Shown here piece after piece: positions 9,823-19,501 of a stretch of 51,524 nt of DNA. A program made the translations under genes and the position numbers. The first letter of the stretch is position 1. Each line of letters begins with the position of its first letter. The notes under the pieces are model-generated. The model searched no databases and was not told where the DNA came from. It saw only the letters and a program-made list of their open reading frames with translations. Location: NCBI GenBank assembly GCA_947089425.1, contig CAMUKG010000013.1, positions 1 through 51,524 of the forward strand, in the 5' to 3' direction. The stretch is from an uncultured Clostridia bacterium. Lineage in GTDB: Bacteria > Bacillota > Clostridia > Christensenellales > Pumilibacteraceae.

Positions 9823-9844
9823 AATCGATAATAATTTATCGATT
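9823..9844. promoter_or_regulatory. Perfect palindrome over the rex start site (candidate operator)
   Basis: AATCGATAA (9823-9831), 4 bases, then the exact inverse TTATCGATT (9836-9844). Rex proteins bind palindromes with two arms around a short AT-rich centre and often repress themselves. The arms differ from the common TTGTGAA-type Rex half-site, so the assignment rests on position and symmetry. Confidence 0.55.
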
Positions 9845-9854
9845 ACGGAGAGTT

Positions 9855-10508
9855 ATGATTGAAGTTAAGGCAGACGCGGTTGCGTCTAAGGCGACGATTT
9901 CGCGGTTACCCGTATATCTGCGATTTCTGCGAGACAAATTAAAAGCGGGCGACGAAAACGTGTCGAGCACCGCCATAGCCGAAGAACTTCGACTCAATCC
10001 CGTGCAGGTGCGCAAAGACCTCGCGCTTGTTTCTTCCGAATCGGGCAAGCCCAAACTCGGATTCCGCCTAAAAGAGCTAATCGAGGGCATAGAGAACTTT
10101 TTGGGGATTTGCAACACGCACGACGCCGTTTTGTGCGGGGTGGGGAGCTTGGGGAGCACGCTTTTAAAATACGAGGGCTTTAAAAATTACGGACTGAATA
10201 TTGTTGCGGCATTCGACACAAATTCCGCCGTCATAGGCAAAAAAATAAACGGCATTTCCGTTTTTGCCTACGACGCACTGCCTAAAACGGTGAAGAGACT
10301 CAATATTAAAATGGGAATAATAACAGTGCCCAAAAGCGTTGCTCAAAATGTTGCCGACAATATGGCGCAAAGCGGCATTATGGCGATTTGGAACTTTGCT
10401 CCCGTGCATCTCAGCTTGCCCGAAGAAGTCGCGGTTAAATACGAAGACCTCGCTGCATCGCTCGCGTTGCTCGGCAAAAAACTCGAAGACACTTTGCGCA
10501 AAGAATGA
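9855..10508 (+). CDS. rex: Redox-sensing transcriptional repressor Rex
   Basis: 217 residues, the normal family length. The N-terminal winged helix (about 15-70; LNPVQVRKDLALVS is the recognition region) is followed by GKPKLGF and a Rossmann domain with GVGSLG at 95-100 that reads NADH/NAD+. The C-terminal segment (NFAPVHLSLPEEV) matches the Rex dimer-swap region. Rex represses fermentation genes and releases DNA when NADH is high. Placement immediately upstream of adhE fits that role. ATG 9855 follows GGAG at 9847-9850. Confidence 0.95.
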   Translation: MIEVKADAVASKATISRLPVYLRFLRDKLKAGDENVSSTAIAEELRLNPVQVRKDLALVSSESGKPKLGFRLKELIEGIENFLGICNTHDAVLCGVGSLGSTLLKYEGFKNYGLNIVAAFDTNSAVIGKKINGISVFAYDALPKTVKRLNIKMGIITVPKSVAQNVADNMAQSGIMAIWNFAPVHLSLPEEVAVKYEDLAASLALLGKKLEDTLRKE

Positions 10509-10611
10509 TTTGCCGCTTTTATAACGTTATTGCGAATAGCCGAAAGGCGACGCGGCAATCGTAAACACAGAACAGCAAAAAAGTATTAAATTTTAAGGAG
10601 ACATATAAACA

Positions 10612-13215
10612 ATGGAAAAAACTATCGTAGACAGCGTTGAAAGTCTGCTTGCCCGTATAGAGCAAGTGCAGGCTGCGCAAAAAGAGTTTGCCACGTTCTC
10701 GCAAGAGCAAGTTGACAAAATCTTTCTTGCGGCGGCGTCGGCGGCAAACAAAATGCGCATTCCGCTTGCCAAAATGGCGGTGGAAGAAACGGGCATGGGC
10801 GTTGTGGAAGATAAGGTTATAAAAAACCATTACGCCGCAGAATACATTTATAACGCGTATAAAAATACCAAAACTTGCGGCGTTATAGAAGAAGACCCCG
10901 CTTTCGGAACAAAGAAAATTGCCGAGCCTATCGGCGTTGTGGCGGCGGTTATTCCCACAACCAACCCCACGAGCACCGCGATTTTCAAAGCGCTCATTTG
11001 CCTTAAAACCCGCAACGGCATAATCATAAGTCCGCACCCCCGCGCAAAAAACTGCACGATTGCGGCGGCGAAAGTTGTGCTCGACGCGGCTGTGGCGGCG
11101 GGCGCTCCCGAAGGCATAATTTCGTGGATAGACGTTCCCTCGCTCGACATGACGAACACGCTCATGAAGAGTGCGGATATTATTCTCGCTACGGGCGGAC
11201 CGGGCATGGTTAAAGCGGCGTATTCGTCGGGAAAGCCCGCCGTAGGCGTTGGCGCGGGCAACACTCCCGCGATTATCGACGACACGGCGAACATAAACAT
11301 TGCGGTGAACTCGATTATTCACAGTAAGACTTTCGACAACGGCATGATTTGCGCGTCCGAGCAGTCGGTTATAGTGCTCGATAAAGTTTACAACGCCGTC
11401 AAAAAAGAATTTAAGGCGCGCGGTTGCCACATTCTCAGCGCCGAAGAGTGCGAGAAAGTGCGCAAAACGATACTCATAAACGGCGCGTTAAACGCCAAAA
11501 TAGTGGGACAAAGCGCTCACACAATAGCGGCGCTTGCGGGCGTTAAAGTGCCGCAAGACACCAAGATAATCATAGGCGAAGTGGAAAGCGTGGCGCTCGA
11601 AGAGGAATTTGCGCACGAAAAACTCAGCCCCGTGCTTGCAATGTATCGCGCGAAAGACTTTGCCGACGCGCTCGACAAGGCGGCTCAGCTCGTTGCCGAC
11701 GGCGGTTACGGACACACTTCAAGCCTTTACGTGAACGAGCAACAAGAAAAAGACAAGATTGCCGCGTTTGCCGCAAGAATGAAAACTTGCCGCATACTCG
11801 TGAACACTCCGTCGAGTCAGGGCGGAATAGGCGACCTTTACAACTTCAAGCTTGCGCCGTCGCTCACTTTGGGGTGCGGTTCTTGGGGCGGCAACTCCGT
11901 TTCCGAGAACGTGGGCGTAAAACATTTGTTAAACATTAAAACCGTTGCGGAAAGGAGAGAAAATATGCTGTGGCTTAGGTTGCCCGCGAAAGTATACCAC
12001 AAAAAAGGGTGCCTGCCTGTGGCGCTCGACGAATTAAAGCACGTTATGGGCAAAAAGCGTTGCTTTATAGTTACCGACGAATTTTTGTATAAAAACGGCT
12101 ACACCAAAAGCATAACCGACAAGCTCGACGAAATGGGCATAGTGCACACCACGTTCTTCAAAGTGTTGCCCGACCCCACGCTCGGTTGCGCCAAAGAGGG
12201 CGCCGAAGCAATGCGCGCGTTCGAGCCCGATTGCATTATAGCGCTCGGCGGCGGCTCCGCTATGGACGCGGGCAAAATAATGTGGGTTCTCTACGAGCAC
12301 CCCGACGCCGACTTTATGGACATGGCAATGCGCTTTGTTGATATTCGCAAGCGCGTGTACACTTTCCCCAAAATGGGAGAAAAGGCAACGTTTATCGCCG
12401 TTCCCACTTCGGCGGGCACGGGTAGCGAGGTTACTCCGTTTGCCGTAATTACCGACGAGAGCACGAATATCAAATATCCGCTCGCCGACTACGAGCTTTT
12501 GCCCAATATCGCTATTATCGACGCCGACCTTATGATGAACATGCCCAAAGGGCTCACTTCCGCATCGGGCATAGACGCTATGACTCACGCGCTCGAAGCT
12601 TACGCGAGTATGCTCGCGACTCCGTATACCGACGGCGAAGCTCTCGTGGCGCTCAAACTCATATTCGAGAATTTGCCTATTGCCTACGAAAAGGGAGCCG
12701 CCGACGCGGTAGCTCGCGAGAAAATGGCGGACGCGAGCACAATGGCGGGCATTGCGTTTGCAAACGCGTTCTTGGGCGTTTGCCACTCTATGGCGCACAA
12801 GCTCGGCGCATATCACCACATTGCGCACGGCATAGCCAACGCTTTGCTTATAACCGAAGTTATGCGGTTTAACGCGAGCGAACAGCCCAAAAAGATGGGA
12901 ACGTTCTCGCAATACGGCTACCCGCACACCTTAAAAAGATACGCTGAAATCGCGTCTTTCTTAGGGCTCGAAGGCAAAACCGATTCGGAGAAGTTCGAAA
13001 GCCTCATTGCGGCAATCGAAGAACTCAAAGCGAAAGTGGGCATTAAAAAGACGATTGCCGAATACGGTGTTGACGAAAAAGCGTTCCTTGCCACTCTCGA
13101 CGAAATGACCGAACTTGCGTTCGACGACCAATGCACGGGCGCGAACCCTCGCTATCCGCTTATGAGCGAAATCAAACAAATGTATTTGAACGCCTACTAC
13201 GGCGCGAAAAAATAA
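10612..13215 (+). CDS. adhE: Bifunctional aldehyde-alcohol dehydrogenase AdhE
   Basis: 867 residues, the full length of the family. The N-terminal half is a CoA-acylating aldehyde dehydrogenase (catalytic Cys247 in NGMICASEQ; glycine-rich ATGGPGMVKAAYSSGKP). The C-terminal half is an iron-dependent alcohol dehydrogenase (GGGSAMDAGK for NAD binding; metal site region HALEAYAS and CHSMAHKLGAYHHIAHG). It converts acetyl-CoA to ethanol in two NADH-using steps and regenerates NAD+ in fermentation; family members form cytoplasmic spirosomes. SD AAGGAG is just upstream. A gap of about 100 bases follows rex. No convincing Rex palindrome was found there, so it may be co-transcribed with rex. Confidence 0.97.
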   Translation: MEKTIVDSVESLLARIEQVQAAQKEFATFSQEQVDKIFLAAASAANKMRIPLAKMAVEETGMGVVEDKVIKNHYAAEYIYNAYKNTKTCGVIEEDPAFGTKKIAEPIGVVAAVIPTTNPTSTAIFKALICLKTRNGIIISPHPRAKNCTIAAAKVVLDAAVAAGAPEGIISWIDVPSLDMTNTLMKSADIILATGGPGMVKAAYSSGKPAVGVGAGNTPAIIDDTANINIAVNSIIHSKTFDNGMICASEQSVIVLDKVYNAVKKEFKARGCHILSAEECEKVRKTILINGALNAKIVGQSAHTIAALAGVKVPQDTKIIIGEVESVALEEEFAHEKLSPVLAMYRAKDFADALDKAAQLVADGGYGHTSSLYVNEQQEKDKIAAFAARMKTCRILVNTPSSQGGIGDLYNFKLAPSLTLGCGSWGGNSVSENVGVKHLLNIKTVAERRENMLWLRLPAKVYHKKGCLPVALDELKHVMGKKRCFIVTDEFLYKNGYTKSITDKLDEMGIVHTTFFKVLPDPTLGCAKEGAEAMRAFEPDCIIALGGGSAMDAGKIMWVLYEHPDADFMDMAMRFVDIRKRVYTFPKMGEKATFIAVPTSAGTGSEVTPFAVITDESTNIKYPLADYELLPNIAIIDADLMMNMPKGLTSASGIDAMTHALEAYASMLATPYTDGEALVALKLIFENLPIAYEKGAADAVAREKMADASTMAGIAFANAFLGVCHSMAHKLGAYHHIAHGIANALLITEVMRFNASEQPKKMGTFSQYGYPHTLKRYAEIASFLGLEGKTDSEKFESLIAAIEELKAKVGIKKTIAEYGVDEKAFLATLDEMTELAFDDQCTGANPRYPLMSEIKQMYLNAYYGAKK

Positions 13216-13228
13216 GGAGGAGAGAATA

Positions 13229-13981
13229 ATGAAATTAGACAAAGTTATGGCACAGCGCCCCGATAAAACGATTTATCGCGACGGCGACAAGGTTATAAAG
13301 GTTTTTTCAAAAGATAAGCATAAGTCCGACGTACTCAACGAGGCGCTCAATCAAGCGCGCGTTGAAGAGTCGGGGCTTAAAATCCCCAAAATTTGCGACG
13401 TAACCTGCCTCGAAGACGGGCGTTGGGCGATTGTTATGGATTACGTGGAAGGCAAAACTCTCGCGTCGCTCATAGAGGAGAACCCCAAAAAAGCGGACGA
13501 ATATCTTGAAAAGTTCGTAGACTTGCAAATAAGCGTTCACGAAAAAAGAGTGCCGCTTTTAAACAAGCTCAAAGATAAAATGATGCGCAAGATAAGCGAA
13601 ACCGACTTTTCGGCTACCGTGCGCTACGAACTCAACGTGCGGCTCGAAAGTATGCCCAAGCACACGAAACTCTGTCATGGCGACTTTAACCCCTCGAACA
13701 TTATAATTACTTCGAATGGCGACGCCTACATTATAGACTGGGCGCACGCCACGCAAGGAAACGCGTCCGCCGACGTTGCGCGCACCTATCTTTTGTTCTG
13801 TCTTGCGGATAAAAAAGACGTTGCCGAAAAATACTTGAAACTGTTCTGCGACAAGAGCGACACCGCCAAGCAGTATGTTTTGAAATGGTTGCCGATAGTC
13901 GCCGCGAGTCAGTCGGTTAAGCAAAAGCCGGAAGAGAAAGAGCTTTTGCATTCGTGGATAGACGTGGTGGAATACGAGTAA
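13229..13981 (+). CDS. Small-molecule phosphotransferase (APH/choline-kinase fold)
   Basis: 250 residues. N-lobe nucleotide-binding region: TIYRDGDKVIKVF with the ATP-contacting lysine; hinge IVMDYVEGKTL. The catalytic loop is LCHGDFNPSNII with the catalytic Asp, then IIDWAHATQG for metal binding. These are the hallmarks of aminoglycoside-phosphotransferase-like kinases. The substrate cannot be read from sequence; choline, ethanolamine, a sugar or an antibiotic are all possible. It starts 13 bases after the adhE stop, behind AAGGAGGAG, so the two genes are probably one transcript. Confidence 0.85.
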   Translation: MKLDKVMAQRPDKTIYRDGDKVIKVFSKDKHKSDVLNEALNQARVEESGLKIPKICDVTCLEDGRWAIVMDYVEGKTLASLIEENPKKADEYLEKFVDLQISVHEKRVPLLNKLKDKMMRKISETDFSATVRYELNVRLESMPKHTKLCHGDFNPSNIIITSNGDAYIIDWAHATQGNASADVARTYLLFCLADKKDVAEKYLKLFCDKSDTAKQYVLKWLPIVAASQSVKQKPEEKELLHSWIDVVEYE

Positions 13982-13986
13982 TTATT

Positions 13987-14303
13987 TTCGCCCAAACGCA
14001 ACACGGCGCTACCCATGCGGTGCCATACGGCACTTGCTTGCTTAATCCGTGTTGGGCGAACTCGATAAGGCGTTCTTTCGCGGTACACGCCCGCGAAAGT
14101 CGATTTCGACAAACGCCGGTCTTTTGGTTGCAAAAGGATTCGGCGAAAACGACAAAGGGGGAAGGCACTTTCGACTGTGTCCTTGCCGGGTTGCGGGCGT
14201 AGCCGCTCCCCGCTTTGTCTACAAACAGCACACTGTGCTGTTTGCTTAACGCGTCGCGCCTTCTTAACTTTCCACCCTGCAACGACAAGGGGCTTTGCCC
14301 CCT
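13987..14303. other. Hairpin-rich intergenic stretch without a gene
   Basis: No credible protein frame is found between 13982 and the gyrB start. Several perfect inverted repeats lie here: CAACACGG (13999-14006) with CCGTGTTG (14047-14054), flanked by TTCGCCC and GGGCGAA; CTTTCGCGG (14075-14083) with CCGCGAAAG (14091-14099); CAAACAGCAC (14222-14231) with GTGCTGTTTG (14235-14244); and AAGGGGCTTTGCCCCCTT near 14287-14304. GACAAAG (14151) and CTTTGTC (14213) could close a larger arm. It may be a structured RNA or a cluster of REP-like elements. Confidence 0.55.
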
Positions 14304-14345
14304 TACACTCTTAACGGTTGAAGAAGATGGTAACCGTAACTACAA

Positions 14346-14385
14346 TGTCATTGCGAGCGGAGCATAGCGAAGTCGAGAAATCTTG
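14346..14385 (+). repeat. REP-like intergenic element (TGTCATTGCGAGCGGAGC type)
   Basis: The string TGTCATTGCGAGCGGAGC followed by ATAGCGAAGTCGAGAAATCT resembles a short element of the form GTCATTGCGAGCG-AAG-AATCT that recurs in intergenic regions of many unrelated bacterial genomes. Only one copy is visible here. The assignment is from memory of the motif, not from a search. Confidence 0.5.
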
Positions 14386-14395
14386 AAAAATTCTT

Positions 14396-14437
14396 AAAAG
14401 AACAATTCGCATAATCGAGCCGAATTGTTCTTTTTTG
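14396..14437. terminator. Rho-independent terminator upstream of gyrB
   Basis: A 14-bp perfect stem: AAAAGAACAATTCG (14396-14409) and its inverse (14421-14434), an 11-base loop, then further T. It can end transcription arriving from the adhE side before gyrB starts. Confidence 0.85.
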
Positions 14438-14541
14438 CGCCTTATAGCCCCTTTTAAGGGCGCGAGACGGCGCGTGTCTAAAATTTCGACCGAATTTTCA
14501 CAAGCAAACGGGCTAAAACACTTTATTTTTCGGCAAAAATA

Positions 14542-14550
14542 TGGTATAAT
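14542..14550 (+). promoter_or_regulatory. Extended -10 promoter of gyrB-gyrA
   Basis: TGGTATAAT, a perfect extended -10 with no good -35 at the right distance. It predicts a leader of about 60 nt before ATG 14618. Confidence 0.6.
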
Positions 14551-14560
14551 TAAAATATAA

Positions 14561-16528
<1,968 letters not shown>

Positions 16529-16546
16529 TTTTGTTAGAGAGGAAAT

Positions 16547-19060
16547 ATGAAAAAACGTAATTTCAGTGACGACGAAATAAAGCACGTTGACAACACGAAA
16601 ATCGTTAAAGTGCAACTTGAAGAGGAAATGAAAACCTCGTTCATTGCCTACGCTATGGCGGTTAACGTGTCGCGTGCAATTCCCGACGTGCGTGACGGAC
16701 TTAAACCGGTGCATCGCCGCATACTCTACTCTATGGGCGAGCTGAATTTGTTTGCGGATAAGCCTTACCGCAAATGCGCGCGTATAGTGGGCGACGTGCT
16801 CGGCAAATACCACCCTCACGGCGACAGCGCGGTGTATATGGCGCTCGTGCGTTTGGCGCAAGACTTCTCCATTCGTTGCCCGCTCGTTGACGGGCACGGA
16901 AACTTCGGTTCGGTAGACGGCGACCCTCCTGCGGCTCAACGTTACACCGAAGCGCGTCTCAGCAAAATTGCGGGCGAAATGCTCCGCGATATAGACAAAG
17001 AGACGGTTGACTGGTATCCAAATTTCGACGACACGCTCGAACAGCCCACAGTTCTTCCCGCGCGCTTCCCCAACCTTTTGGTTAACGGCTCCGACGGCAT
17101 AGCCGTAGGCATGGCAACAAACATTCCGCCTCACAATTTGGGCGAGGTTATAAACGGCGTTTGCGCGCTAATCGACAACCCCGAAATTACGGTCGATGAG
17201 CTAATGCAGTATGTCCCCGCGCCCGATTATCCTACGGGCGGCATAATTATGGGACGCGCTAATTTGCGTCACGCTTACCGCACCGGTAAGGGCGGTGTGG
17301 TTATTCGTGCGAAAACGGAAATAGAAGAATATCCTATGCGCGACGGCAGCGCGCAAATGCGTCAGCGCATTATAGTAACCGAACTTCCGTATCAAGTTAA
17401 CAAAGCGGAACTCATAAAAACGATTGCCGACCTCGTTAAAGACAAGCGTATAGAGGGCATTTCCGACATTAAAGAGGAAAGCGATCGTCAGGGTATGCGC
17501 ATTGTAATAGAAGTTAAGCGCGACGCGCAAGCGCAAGTTGTGCTCAACACTCTTTATAAGCACACCGATTTGCAAACGTCTAACGGCATAACGTATCTTG
17601 CTCTTGTGAACGGCGAGCCCAAAATTCTCAATCTTAAAGAAATGCTCTATTACTATGTGGAGCATCAAAAAGAAATTGTGCTCAGAAGAACGCGTTACGA
17701 CCTCGAAAAGGCGGAAGAGCGAGCTCACATTCTCGAAGGTCTCGTTAAAGCGCTTGCAAACATCGATAAAGTTGTGGCTATAATCAAAGCGAGTCGCGAC
17801 AAAGTGGAAGCATGCGAAAAGCTAATGAGCGAGTTTATTCTTTCGGATAAACAAGCGAACGCCATTCTCGAAATGAGATTGCAACGCCTCACAAGCCTCG
17901 AAGTGGAGCACTTAAAAGCCGAGCTTGCCGCGCTCAAAGAGACGATTGCCGACCTCAAAAACATTATAGCCAACCCTCACAGAGTGGAAGAAATCGTTAA
18001 AACCGAACTCGGAGAAATCAAAGAAAAATACGACACCCCGCGAAAAACCGAGCTGTGCATAGACTACGACGAAATCGACATAGGCGACCTAATAGAGCGC
18101 GAAGATGTAGTGATTTCAATGACGCACTTCGGTTATATCAAGCGTCTGCCCACAACCGAATACAAAGCGCAACATAGAGGCGGCAAGGGCGTTACGGCGC
18201 ACCGCCCCAAAGAAGAGGACTTTGTGGAGAACATGTTTGTAACGTGCACTCACGACAACGTGCTGTTTTTCACGAATTTGGGCAAAGTGTATTCCATTAA
18301 AGCCTACGAGGTTCCCGAAGCCGAAAAGACGGCGAGAGGACGCGCAATAGTCAACCTATTGCAACTCGGCGAGGGCGAAAAGGTTAACGCGGTAATTCCC
18401 ATAAAAGAGGATATGCGCGGCAACCTTATTATGGCGACCAAAAACGGTTTAATCAAAAAGACGGCGCTCGACGAATTCGCGTCTATTCGCAAGGTGGGCA
18501 AAATAGCAATCAATCTTGTGGAAGGCGACGAACTCATATCGGTGCAACTCACTTGCGGACGCGACGAAATACTTGTGGCGTCGAGCGAAGGCAAGTGCAT
18601 AAGGTTCAGCGAAGAAGACGTGCGTCTTATGGGACGCGACACGCAGGGCGTGAAGTCTATGAAACTCAACACCGACGATTACGTTGTGGATATGACGGTC
18701 GTAAAATCGGGTTGCGAGGTTCTCACGGTGTCGCAACTCGGCTACGGCAAGCGCACCGACCTCGACGATTATCGTTTGCAGAGCCGCGCGGGCAAAGGAA
18801 TCAAAGCGGGCGTGTTCAATAAAAAGACGGGTAGGCTCGTAAACTTGAAACAAATCACTCCCGACGACGACGTTATGATTATAGCCGACAACGGTACCAT
18901 TATCCGTATGCGTGCAAAAGAAATAAGCAAAATAGGGCGCGACACGCAGGGCGTTCGTATTATGAAAATGAAACAGCAAGGCAGCGTCGTTTGCGTGGCT
19001 GTGGCTCAACCCGAAGAGGAAGAAGTTCTCGACGGCGAGGGCGAAACTACCGAAGAATAA
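16547..19060 (+). CDS. gyrA: DNA gyrase subunit A
   Basis: 837 residues; ATG 16547 follows GAGAGG. The breakage-reunion domain carries the catalytic Tyr133 in [11 protein letters not shown], and the quinolone-pocket region reads [19 protein letters not shown] coiled-coil arm follows, and the C-terminal beta-pinwheel starts with the GyrA box QHRGGKG, which wraps DNA and separates gyrase from topoisomerase IV. An acidic tail ends the protein. It is in an operon with gyrB, followed by a strong terminator. Confidence 0.97.
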   Translation: MKKRNFSDDEIKHVDNTKIVKVQLEEEMKTSFIAYAMAVNVSRAIPDVRDGLKPVHRRILYSMGELNLFADKPYRKCARIVGDVLGKYHPHGDSAVYMALVRLAQDFSIRCPLVDGHGNFGSVDGDPPAAQRYTEARLSKIAGEMLRDIDKETVDWYPNFDDTLEQPTVLPARFPNLLVNGSDGIAVGMATNIPPHNLGEVINGVCALIDNPEITVDELMQYVPAPDYPTGGIIMGRANLRHAYRTGKGGVVIRAKTEIEEYPMRDGSAQMRQRIIVTELPYQVNKAELIKTIADLVKDKRIEGISDIKEESDRQGMRIVIEVKRDAQAQVVLNTLYKHTDLQTSNGITYLALVNGEPKILNLKEMLYYYVEHQKEIVLRRTRYDLEKAEERAHILEGLVKALANIDKVVAIIKASRDKVEACEKLMSEFILSDKQANAILEMRLQRLTSLEVEHLKAELAALKETIADLKNIIANPHRVEEIVKTELGEIKEKYDTPRKTELCIDYDEIDIGDLIEREDVVISMTHFGYIKRLPTTEYKAQHRGGKGVTAHRPKEEDFVENMFVTCTHDNVLFFTNLGKVYSIKAYEVPEAEKTARGRAIVNLLQLGEGEKVNAVIPIKEDMRGNLIMATKNGLIKKTALDEFASIRKVGKIAINLVEGDELISVQLTCGRDEILVASSEGKCIRFSEEDVRLMGRDTQGVKSMKLNTDDYVVDMTVVKSGCEVLTVSQLGYGKRTDLDDYRLQSRAGKGIKAGVFNKKTGRLVNLKQITPDDDVMIIADNGTIIRMRAKEISKIGRDTQGVRIMKMKQQGSVVCVAVAQPEEEEVLDGEGETTEE

Positions 19061-19094
19061 GATTAGCAACGGGACGCACCCCGAAAAAACAAAT

Positions 19095-19132
19095 AAAAAA
19101 GGTTCGCAAAAATAAGTTTGCGAACCTTTTTT
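19095..19132 (+). terminator. Rho-independent terminator of gyrB-gyrA
   Basis: A 16-bp perfect stem: AAAAAAGGTTCGCAAA (19095-19110) with its inverse (19117-19132), and a 6-base loop. The A and T tails make it usable in both directions. Confidence 0.92.
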
Positions 19133-19142
19133 GCTTGTGAAT
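19127..19142 (+). repeat. 16-bp direct repeat, left copy
   Basis: TTTTTTGCTTGTGAAT is identical to 19463-19478. Both copies are followed by a TATAATATA-type -10 and then TTC. They flank a gene remnant, as if the terminator-promoter junction had been duplicated or split by an insertion. Confidence 0.7.
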
Positions 19143-19238
19143 ATCCGGCAACAAAAAAATATAATATACGGTTCATATGATTGACGGGGCGAGGTGTATA
19201 ACCCGGTAGAAACAGTTAAACATGAATGATCCATTTGA

Positions 19239-19376
19239 TTCACAGATAGGGTAAGTAAAGATATATATACTGCTTTTCGCTTATCTCATAATACGGAAGT
19301 CAACGAGAATGTAAAAGTTTTGGAAGAATACAAAGCTATGGTCGAAAATTCGAAAAATGAGTTTAACGTAAAATAA
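19239..19376 (+). pseudogene. Remnant of an unknown protein gene (C-terminal about 45 codons)
   Basis: After a stop at 19236-19238 an open frame runs to TAA 19374-19376. It reads like real protein (RLSHNTEVNENV, LEEYKAMVENSKNEF), with helical, charged composition. It has no ATG, GTG or TTG with a ribosome site near its beginning. A terminator follows at 19397-19420, as if for the original gene. The family is not recognised. Confidence 0.4.
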
Positions 19377-19396
19377 GAGGCAGCTGATTTTTGAAT

Positions 19397-19420
19397 GCCG
19401 TTATGTGACGGCTTTTTTTT
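19397..19420 (+). terminator. Terminator after the gene remnant
   Basis: GCCGT (19397-19401) and ACGGC (19408-19412) form a 5-bp GC-rich stem followed by eight T (19413-19420). Confidence 0.65.
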
Positions 19421-19462
19421 GCATTAAAGCAATTAAAAACTATATTAACCGTATATCCGCCG

Positions 19463-19478
19463 TTTTTTGCTTGTGAAT
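19463..19478 (+). repeat. 16-bp direct repeat, right copy
   Basis: Identical to 19127-19142. Here it overlaps the -35 region (TTGTGA, 19471-19476) of the helicase promoter. Confidence 0.7.
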
Positions 19479-19499
19479 TTATTGAAAAAGTGATATAAT
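19471..19499 (+). promoter_or_regulatory. Promoter of the SNF2 helicase gene, overlapping its first ATG
   Basis: TTGTGA (19471-19476), a 17-bp spacer, TATAAT (19494-19499) with TG at 19491-19492. The predicted transcript start (about 19506) lies after the first in-frame ATG at 19502, which argues for a later translation start. Confidence 0.65.
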
Positions 19500-19501
19500 A
19501 T

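Noticed and set aside
10509..10611. A Rex operator directly upstream of adhE
   Set aside because: Only a short ATAACGTTAT palindrome is present; neither the common Rex half-site nor the palindrome seen at rex occurs.
13982..14340. An insertion sequence or tRNA gene in the hairpin-rich gap
   Set aside because: No transposase, no clear terminal repeats with target duplication, and no cloverleaf with T-loop consensus could be found.
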